Shown here: one piece after another, positions 6,353 through 11,263 of the stretch
Position numbering within the stretch: the stretch's first letter is position 1
Layout: the number at the start of each line of letters is the position of its first letter
Assembly (NCBI GenBank): GCA_031274335.1
Contig: JAISQG010000072.1
Coordinates: 1 to 11,263 of the forward strand
Reading direction: 5' to 3'
Length of the DNA stretch: 11,263 nt
DNA from: Gracilibacteraceae bacterium
Lineage (GTDB): Bacteria > Bacillota > Desulfitobacteriia > Desulfitobacteriales > Syntrophobotulaceae
Made by a program: the position numbers and the translations under genes
The notes under the pieces: model-generated
What the model was told of the DNA's origin: nothing
The model's database searches: none
The model's input: only the letters and a program-made list of their open reading frames with translations

Positions 6353-8476
6353 ATGAAAACCATCGGAAAAAAAGAGTTTTTGCTGCAGGGATTGTGCTGC
6401 GCGAATTGCGCCGCGAAAATCGAGCGTGAGGCGGGCAAATTGGCCGGCGTCTCCCAGTCCTCCCTTGATTTCGCCGGGCAGCGCCTCATTCTTGAAATCG
6501 GAGCGCCGCCCTCCGGTGATATCGCGGCCGCGGTGCGCGATATTGTCCGGCGGCATGAACCGGACATCGTCGTCACGGAAAAAACGCCGGCCGGCGGTCA
6601 AAGCCCCGCCGCCGTTCCTGAGGAGGAAAGGCGGTCGCTGCTCCCGGCGCGGATAGGAGCGGGCGCAATCATTTTCGCCGCCGGCCTCGTTTGGCCGCTT
6701 TTGGCTCCCTGTCCGCCTGCCGCCCGTCTCGCGGTTTTTCTGGCCGCCTTCTTGCTCGTCGGAGCCGACGTCGTGTTGCACGCTCTTAAAGGCATAGCCG
6801 GCGGACAGGTTTTTGACGAAAATTTCCTCATGAGCATCGCCTCCGTCGGCGCTTTCATCATCGGTGAATACCCGGAGGGCGTGGCGGTCATGCTTTTCTA
6901 CCAAATTGGCGAGGCTTTCCAGGCCCGGGCTGTGAACCGCTCCCGCCGCAATATCACGTCTCTGATGGCTTATCGTCCCGACGCCGCCACTTTGCTCGTG
7001 GGAGATGAAGCGCGCGTTGTCGCGCCGGAGGATGTGGCGCCCGGCGATTTGATTCTGGTCCGGCCCGGGGAAAAAGTGCCGCTGGACGGCGTGGTCGTCT
7101 CCGGGCGTTCCGCGCTTGATGTCATGGCCCTCACAGGAGAATCTCTGCCGCGCGACGTGGAGGAAGGCAGCGAAGCGCTGTCCGGGTCCATCAACCAAAA
7201 CGGCTTGCTCACCTTGCGCGTAACCAAGGCATTCAGTGAATCAACCATAGCGAAAATCCTCGATCTCGTGCAGAACGCGAGCAGCCGAAAAGCGCCCGTG
7301 GAAAACTTCATCACGAAATTCGCTCGCTGGTATACGCCGGCGGTCGTGGCGGCCGCCGCTCTCTTGGCCGCTGTTCCGCCGCTCTTTTTCGGCGCACCGG
7401 CGGCGGACTGGCTGCACCGTGCCTTCGTTTTTCTCGTCGTCTCCTGCCCCTGCGCTCTGGTCATATCAGTGCCGCTCAGTTTCTTCGGCGGCATCGGCGG
7501 AGCATCCCGCCACGGCATTTTATTCAAGGGGAGCAATTATCTTGACGCGCTGGCCGACGCGGAAATCGTCGTCTTTGACAAAACAGGCACCCTGACGCAG
7601 GGCGTGTTCCGTGTGGCGCATATCGAAGGAACCGAGGGCTGGTCGGCCGAAAAAATCCTCGCCTGCGCCGCTCACGCCGAAAGCTTTTCCAACCACCCGA
7701 TTGCCCGCTCCATCCGCGCCGCCTATGATCGGCCGCTTGACAGCGCCGCGGTCGCCGCCTGCGAGGAAATTGCCGGCCGCGGCACCCGTGTCAGCATGAA
7801 CGGACAGATCGTCCTGGCCGGCAACGCCAAACTCCTGGAGGAGGAAAACATCGCTTTCACGCCGGCCTCCGTTCCCGGCGCGGCGGTGTATCTGGCTGTG
7901 GACGGCGTCTATGCCGGCCACATCGTTATCGCGGACGAAATCAAAGAGGAGAGCGCGGCGGCCGTCGCCGATCTCCGGCAGGCCGGCATCAAACAGATCG
8001 TCATGCTGACGGGAGACAACCGCGCCGTAGCCGAGGACATCGCGCGCCGGCTCGGATTGGACCAGGCGGCGGCGGAGCTTTTGCCCCAGCAGAAAGTCGA
8101 GGAAATGGAGCGCCTTTCCGCCGGCCTGAGCCCGAAAGGAAAAATAGTTTTTGTGGGCGACGGCCTGAACGACGCGCCGGTTTTGGCCCGCAGCGATATC
8201 GGCGTCGCGATGGGCGGCCTTGGGGCGGACGCGGCAATTGAGGCGGCGGACGTCGTGATTATGGCGGACAATCCGGCCAAACTCGCGGACGCCATCCGCA
8301 TAGCCCGGCAGACGCGGAGCATAGTCTGGCAGAACATCTCCTTCGCCCTCGGCGTCAAAGCCGTGATTCTCGTCCTCGGCGCTCTCGGCATCGCTTCCAT
8401 GTGGGCCGCCGTCTTCGGTGACGTGGGCGTGACTTTCCTCGCCGTCCTCAACGCCATGCGCGCCCTGAGGATTTAG
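6353..8476 (+). CDS. cadA: Cd/Zn/Pb-exporting P1B-type ATPase
   Basis: A 707-residue heavy-metal-translocating ATPase of the plasma membrane. One N-terminal heavy-metal-associated domain (about 5-76) carries C15-C16-A-N-C19. Then come membrane segments, the actuator with TGES (261-264), the transmembrane metal site SCPCALVISVP (364-374), phosphorylated D409 in DKTGTLT, the P1B His-Pro pair (448-449), TGDN (553-556), and hinge GDGLNDAP (602-609). D690 in the last span (FGDVGVTFLAVLNAMR) is the acidic residue paired with CPC in the Zn/Cd/Pb subgroup, separating it from copper exporters. It begins 11 bases after the repressor stop with GGGAGG upstream, so the two form an operon induced by the exported metal. 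The residue before the HMA CxxC is Cys where ZntA-like proteins usually have Asp. The symbol is by similarity; zntA would be an acceptable alternative. Confidence 0.94.
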   Translation: MKTIGKKEFLLQGLCCANCAAKIEREAGKLAGVSQSSLDFAGQRLILEIGAPPSGDIAAAVRDIVRRHEPDIVVTEKTPAGGQSPAAVPEEERRSLLPARIGAGAIIFAAGLVWPLLAPCPPAARLAVFLAAFLLVGADVVLHALKGIAGGQVFDENFLMSIASVGAFIIGEYPEGVAVMLFYQIGEAFQARAVNRSRRNITSLMAYRPDAATLLVGDEARVVAPEDVAPGDLILVRPGEKVPLDGVVVSGRSALDVMALTGESLPRDVEEGSEALSGSINQNGLLTLRVTKAFSESTIAKILDLVQNASSRKAPVENFITKFARWYTPAVVAAAALLAAVPPLFFGAPAADWLHRAFVFLVVSCPCALVISVPLSFFGGIGGASRHGILFKGSNYLDALADAEIVVFDKTGTLTQGVFRVAHIEGTEGWSAEKILACAAHAESFSNHPIARSIRAAYDRPLDSAAVAACEEIAGRGTRVSMNGQIVLAGNAKLLEEENIAFTPASVPGAAVYLAVDGVYAGHIVIADEIKEESAAAVADLRQAGIKQIVMLTGDNRAVAEDIARRLGLDQAAAELLPQQKVEEMERLSAGLSPKGKIVFVGDGLNDAPVLARSDIGVAMGGLGADAAIEAADVVIMADNPAKLADAIRIARQTRSIVWQNISFALGVKAVILVLGALGIASMWAAVFGDVGVTFLAVLNAMRALRI

Positions 8477-8519
8477 AATTACTGGTTTTTTATGCCTCCG
8501 CAGATACGCCTTAGCGCGA

Positions 8520-8548
8520 TTGCTTTTTGCTCCGGGATGTGGCATAAT
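8520..8548 (+). promoter_or_regulatory. probable promoter of the four-CxxC protein gene
   Basis: TTGCTT (8520-8525), a 17-base spacer and CATAAT (8543-8548) fit a vegetative promoter with a good -10 and weaker -35. The gap after cadA (8477-8583) holds no hairpin followed by a T-run, so read-through from the metal operon is possible. Confidence 0.55.
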
Positions 8549-8583
8549 AATCAAAAATACTTCCGCAGGGAGGATTATCAGTA

Positions 8584-9180
8584 ATGCGGCTTTTTCAGGC
8601 GCACTGCCGGCTTTGCCGCCGGCCTTTGCCGCCGGAGCGCCGCTGGCGAGAAGTGTGCGATAATTGCGGCGACGCTTATGAAGGAGTGCTTGAGGAAATA
8701 CGGACGGCGGAGGGCGTTCTGCAGCGGGGCGCCGACCCTCGCGCCTGTTATCTTAGTTGCGTCAGTGCGCTTGACGCGGTCGATCGCTTGGAACAGTATG
8801 AACAAGCGGGAGTAAGCGTCCCCGGCCAAACCGAGCCGGAAGACATGCGCCGCCGTTTTGCCGAATCGGCGCGTTCCTATGCCATTGCCGTGGCCATGCG
8901 CAACGAAAAACTGCCTTACGCGCAAAAAACCGGTCTGCCGCCCTTGCGTTCCAAGCCGGCGGCTGAAACCAAGGCGGGCCGGGCGGCGCGTTGCCGCGCT
9001 TGCGGGGAAAAAGGCGTCGTGAACAGCGCGGGATTCTGCCATGCCTGTATCCGCCGGGCCACGTCTTTTTCCCGCCGGGAGATGGAGGAGTATGCCGGCG
9101 CCCACTCTGTTCGCGGCTTTTCGGAGCACGAGTGGCAGATGGCCACGCTGGACTGGAAACTTGAGCGGAGCAAGCGTTAG
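8584..9180 (+). CDS. hypothetical protein with two pairs of CxxC zinc-binding motifs
   Basis: I do not recognise this 198-residue protein as a named family. It has two four-cysteine modules. The N-terminal one is C8-x2-C11 with C25-x2-C28 (CRLC...CDNC). The C-terminal one is C137-x2-C140 with C152-x2-C155 (CRAC...CHAC). Each looks like a zinc ribbon or treble-clef knuckle. The linker (about 30-110) is predicted to be helical and charged, and no membrane segment or signal peptide is seen. Coding on this strand is supported by GGGAGG 10 bases before the ATG, an upstream promoter and the regular cysteine spacing; a longer antisense frame across 8578-9309 has no comparable support. Paired zinc knuckles flanking a helical linker could suit nucleic-acid or protein binding, and some flagellar-operon regulatory proteins look similar, but no function is assigned. 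It sits alone between the metal operon and a hairpin element. Confidence 0.8.
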   Translation: MRLFQAHCRLCRRPLPPERRWREVCDNCGDAYEGVLEEIRTAEGVLQRGADPRACYLSCVSALDAVDRLEQYEQAGVSVPGQTEPEDMRRRFAESARSYAIAVAMRNEKLPYAQKTGLPPLRSKPAAETKAGRAARCRACGEKGVVNSAGFCHACIRRATSFSRREMEEYAGAHSVRGFSEHEWQMATLDWKLERSKR

Positions 9181-9185
9181 CAAAG

Positions 9186-9390
9186 CGCGGAGCAGGGTGA
9201 TTTCAGCCATGCGGAGCGACCGCCAGTTTGGAGGCGCCGAAGCCGGGAGCGCGAAAGATGAGCGACTGAAACGATGTGCGTCGCCCGCGAGATCCGGGTA
9301 ATTTTGCATATTGCGGCGGGCGGCTCGCTCATCTTTCGCGCGTAATTCTCAGGGCGCCGAAAGCTGGCGACATCCTGTCGCGGAGCAGGG
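9186..9390. repeat. long nested inverted repeat flanked by 12-bp direct repeats
   Basis: This element fills most of the 235-bp gap at 9181-9415. Its core is a perfect 17-bp inverted repeat, GCGCGAAAGATGAGCGA at 9249-9265 and its reverse complement at 9325-9341. Inside the loop, CGCCCGC (9282-9288) pairs with GCGGGCG (9316-9322). Outside it, GGCGCC at 9233-9238 and 9353-9358, and CGCCAG at 9221-9226 with CTGGCG at 9364-9369, extend the symmetry with small bulges to about 150 bases. CGCGGAGCAGGG occurs directly repeated at 9186-9197 and 9379-9390, bracketing the hairpin. It has no T-run, so it is not a typical intrinsic terminator. It could be a REP/MITE-like repeat, a transcript-stabilising or attenuating structure, or a structured RNA. 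Confidence 0.8.
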
Positions 9391-9415
9391 CGTTATATAA
9401 AAAGGAGGATTTCCC

Positions 9416-10615
9416 ATGAGAACGCTTGTGAAGACCAAATGTCTGCTGGACTGTACCGGCAGCGACCCCATCCCCGGCGGCTGGTTTGTCTATGAAAACG
9501 GTGTCATCCTCTCCGCCGGGCGCCCGGAGGAATTGGGCGAACCGGAAGGAATCGGGGAAACGCTGGATTTTTCCGATTGCTATGTGCTGCCGGGCTTGAT
9601 CGACTCACATGTCCACCTGGGCCTGAGCCACATTGACACGATCGAGCCCATGCCCCCGACCAAGCAGATGGCCCAGCCGGCGCAGACAAAAATATTAAAA
9701 GCCGTCATGTATCTGCGGCAGCATCTGGACGCCGGAGTCACCACGGTGCGCGGCATGGGAGAGGAACATTTTATCGACATCCACCTGGCCCGCGCCGTGG
9801 AAGACGGATACATCGAAGGCCCGCGCATCATTCCGGCCGGCAATGTCATCACGGCTACGCACGGTCACGGGCAAACCGGCTTCAATGCCGCCGACGGCGT
9901 GGAAGGTGTGCGCCTGGCCTGCCGCCAAAACCTGGCGCAGGGCGCTGAATTGCTTAAAATTTTTGTCACCGGCGGCGTCGTCAGCGGCAGGGGCGGCCTG
10001 CATTTTTCCACCTATACATTGGATGAAATTCGCACGGCAGCGGAAGAAGCCGCGGCGCTGGGCAAATACGCCGCCGCACATGTCCACGGCGGCCCCGGCC
10101 TTGATATGTGCGTGGATGCCGGCATCCGTTCGCTGGAGCACGCCAGCATGGCGACCGACGCGCAAATTGAGAAAATCCTCCGGGCAGACTGCTGGGTGAC
10201 CGGCACTTTCTCCCCCGCCTTCCATCCCCAAGGTGTCCATTCGCTGACGCCGGAGCAGGAGGAGCGCTTGGCCGCCGCCAAAGAAAAATTCCTGGAAACT
10301 TTTACCAAGCTGGTTCGCTTGGGCGCCAATCTGAGTTTTGGCACCGACGGCGTACACGGCGCGCTGGCTTTTGAAGCGATAACCATTGCCCAATGTGGCG
10401 CGAGCAAAAAACAGGCCATTCTGTATTTGACCCGTGAAGCAGCCAGAGCCTGCCGGCGCGAAAACGTGATCGGCACCATCACACCCGGAAAATATGCTGA
10501 TTTCATCGCCTTAACCCATAATCCGCTGGAAAATTTAGAAAATTTGACCAAAATAAAAGCCGTATACCTCGCCGGCGTGCGCAAGCGGGGTGAAAATAAG
10601 GTGCTTCCCGCATGA
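9416..10615 (+). CDS. metal-dependent amidohydrolase (imidazolonepropionase/Xaa-Arg dipeptidase-like)
   Basis: A complete 399-residue amidohydrolase-superfamily protein. After a short N-terminal beta part, the metal-binding TIM barrel starts with LPGLIDSHVHLGLSH, giving H65 and H67. Other likely ligands are K181 (LLKIFVTGG, the position of a carboxylated lysine), H222 in AAHVHGG, H242 in SLEHAS and D311 in FGTDG, a set consistent with a binuclear zinc centre. The C-terminus has the usual GTITPGKYADFIAL strand that closes the second domain. The nearest characterised types I can suggest are imidazolonepropionase-like enzymes and Xaa-Arg/Xaa-Lys dipeptidases of the same broad group. No histidine-degradation gene is nearby, so hutI is not claimed. 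No signal peptide is seen, so it is probably cytoplasmic. AAGGAGG at 9402-9408 precedes the ATG by 7 bases, and a weak TTATAT -10-like site lies at 9393-9398. It overlaps the next gene, its paralog. Confidence 0.9.
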   Translation: MRTLVKTKCLLDCTGSDPIPGGWFVYENGVILSAGRPEELGEPEGIGETLDFSDCYVLPGLIDSHVHLGLSHIDTIEPMPPTKQMAQPAQTKILKAVMYLRQHLDAGVTTVRGMGEEHFIDIHLARAVEDGYIEGPRIIPAGNVITATHGHGQTGFNAADGVEGVRLACRQNLAQGAELLKIFVTGGVVSGRGGLHFSTYTLDEIRTAAEEAAALGKYAAAHVHGGPGLDMCVDAGIRSLEHASMATDAQIEKILRADCWVTGTFSPAFHPQGVHSLTPEQEERLAAAKEKFLETFTKLVRLGANLSFGTDGVHGALAFEAITIAQCGASKKQAILYLTREAARACRRENVIGTITPGKYADFIALTHNPLENLENLTKIKAVYLAGVRKRGENKVLPA

Positions 10616-11263
10616 AAACATCAGTAAAAGCCGGCTGGCTGCTCACCTGCACGGGCGAGCCGCCCTGCCGGGACGGATGGTTTTTACTCGAAAAAGGGCG
10701 CATAGCCGCCGTGGGTCGTCCCGGAGAGCCGTGTCCGCCGGCGGATGCCGCGCTGGATTTTTCCGCCCGCTTCGTGATGCCCGGCCTCATCGACGCGCAC
10801 ACGCATTTCAGCCTGAGCCATTCCGACCGCATCGACCCCATGCCGGTCTTAAGCCAATTGATGGAACCGGGCCCGCGCAAAATCTGCAAAGCCGTCATGT
10901 ACGCCGGAGAACATTTGTCTGCCGGAGTGACCGCCGTCCGCGGCATGGGGGAGGACGATTTCATTGATTTTGACCTGAAACACGCCATTGACGCCGGGTA
11001 TATCGCCGGGCCGCGCATCAGTCCGGCCGGCGCTTTCATCTCTCCGACGCACGGTCACGGCCAAACCGGGCAGACGGTATCGGACGGCGCGGAAGGCACG
11101 CGCAAAAACTGCCGCGTCAATTTGGCCAAGGGAGCCGATTTGCTCAAAGTATTCGGCAGCGGCGGAGTCGTCACGGGTCAAGCCGGGCTGGGCTATTGCA
11201 CCGCCACGCGGGAAGAACTCCGGGTCGCCGTGGAGGAAGCGCAGGCTTTCGGCAAATATGTCG
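10612..11263 (+). CDS. second tandem amidohydrolase, cut by the right edge
   Basis: 217 codons are visible and the frame stays open to the end of the window. It starts in an ATGA overlap with the first amidohydrolase and has AAGGTG 8 bases upstream, indicating coupled translation. The protein is a close paralog of its neighbour: LPGLID-type barrel start as MPGLIDAHTHFSLSH (ligands H63, H65), then KAVMYAGEHLSAGVTAVRGM, PTHGHGQTG and LLKVFGSGG with K179 at the carboxylated-lysine position. In the best-aligned 95 residues about three in five positions agree by eye. The later ligands (His of strands 5 and 6, Asp of strand 8) lie beyond the window. A tandem duplication with divergence of substrate, or two subunits of a mixed oligomer, are both possible; neither is shown by the sequence. 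Confidence 0.9.
   Translation, partial: MKTSVKAGWLLTCTGEPPCRDGWFLLEKGRIAAVGRPGEPCPPADAALDFSARFVMPGLIDAHTHFSLSHSDRIDPMPVLSQLMEPGPRKICKAVMYAGEHLSAGVTAVRGMGEDDFIDFDLKHAIDAGYIAGPRISPAGAFISPTHGHGQTGQTVSDGAEGTRKNCRVNLAKGADLLKVFGSGGVVTGQAGLGYCTATREELRVAVEEAQAFGKYV

Noticed and set aside
6275..7198. 307-codon open frame on the minus strand
   Set aside because: It is a shadow of the ATPase N-terminal half, with compositional bias and no ribosome binding site.
7520..8554. 344-codon open frame on the minus strand
   Set aside because: It is antisense to the P-type ATPase, whose catalytic motifs are all intact; no recognisable protein features were seen in the shadow.
8578..9309. 243-codon open frame on the minus strand, longer than the plus-strand gene
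   Set aside because: The plus-strand gene has regular CxxC pairs, a promoter and GGGAGG; the antisense frame has neither motifs nor a supported start and runs through the hairpin element.
9325..9360. Intrinsic terminator after the four-CxxC gene
   Set aside because: The hairpin has a 59-base loop and is not followed by a run of T, so it does not fit a classical intrinsic terminator.
9181..9415. Retron-type noncoding RNA or CRISPR-like array
   Set aside because: There is an inverted repeat but no reverse transcriptase nearby, and only two copies of a direct repeat with no regular spacers.

Overview
This looks like a chromosomal window from a GC-rich member of the Bacillota, possibly Negativicutes or a related high-GC clostridial lineage. 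The pointers are strong AAGGAGG-type ribosome binding sites, a PerR with every Bacillus PerR ligand position conserved, a CadC-type ArsR repressor beside a CadA-type ATPase, and a long clostridial-style GluRS. The lineage is inferred from protein style; no rRNA or other marker is present. The high GC content leaves many long open frames antisense to real genes, and these were discarded.

Layout. Positions 1-2578 read leftward as one apparent operon: perR, then a 709-residue membrane protein with a glycoside hydrolase family 2-like extracytoplasmic part, then a gene whose first two codons lie at the left edge. A divergent control region (2579-2773) carries a near-consensus promoter on each strand. 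Rightward from there come gltX (glutamyl-tRNA synthetase) and tilS (tRNA-Ile lysidine synthetase), overlapping or nearly abutting, so two tRNA-decoding enzymes share a transcript. At 5882 a consensus promoter, followed directly by a TTGA/TCAA inverted repeat, drives a two-gene heavy-metal resistance operon: a CadC/SmtB-like repressor and a Cd/Zn/Pb-exporting P1B ATPase.

From 8520 on there is a monocistronic gene for a four-CxxC protein of unknown function, then a 235-bp gap filled by a long nested inverted repeat flanked by 12-bp direct repeats. Last come two tandem paralogous metal-dependent amidohydrolases; the second overlaps the first by ATGA and runs off the right edge.

Most of the window is recognisable housekeeping or resistance DNA. 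The least explained parts are the GH2-like membrane protein that lacks the usual catalytic Asn-Glu and is co-transcribed with perR, the hairpin element at 9186-9390, the double CxxC-pair protein, and the paired amidohydrolases. I found no CRISPR array, rRNA, tRNA, transposase or phage gene, and no convincing intrinsic terminator.
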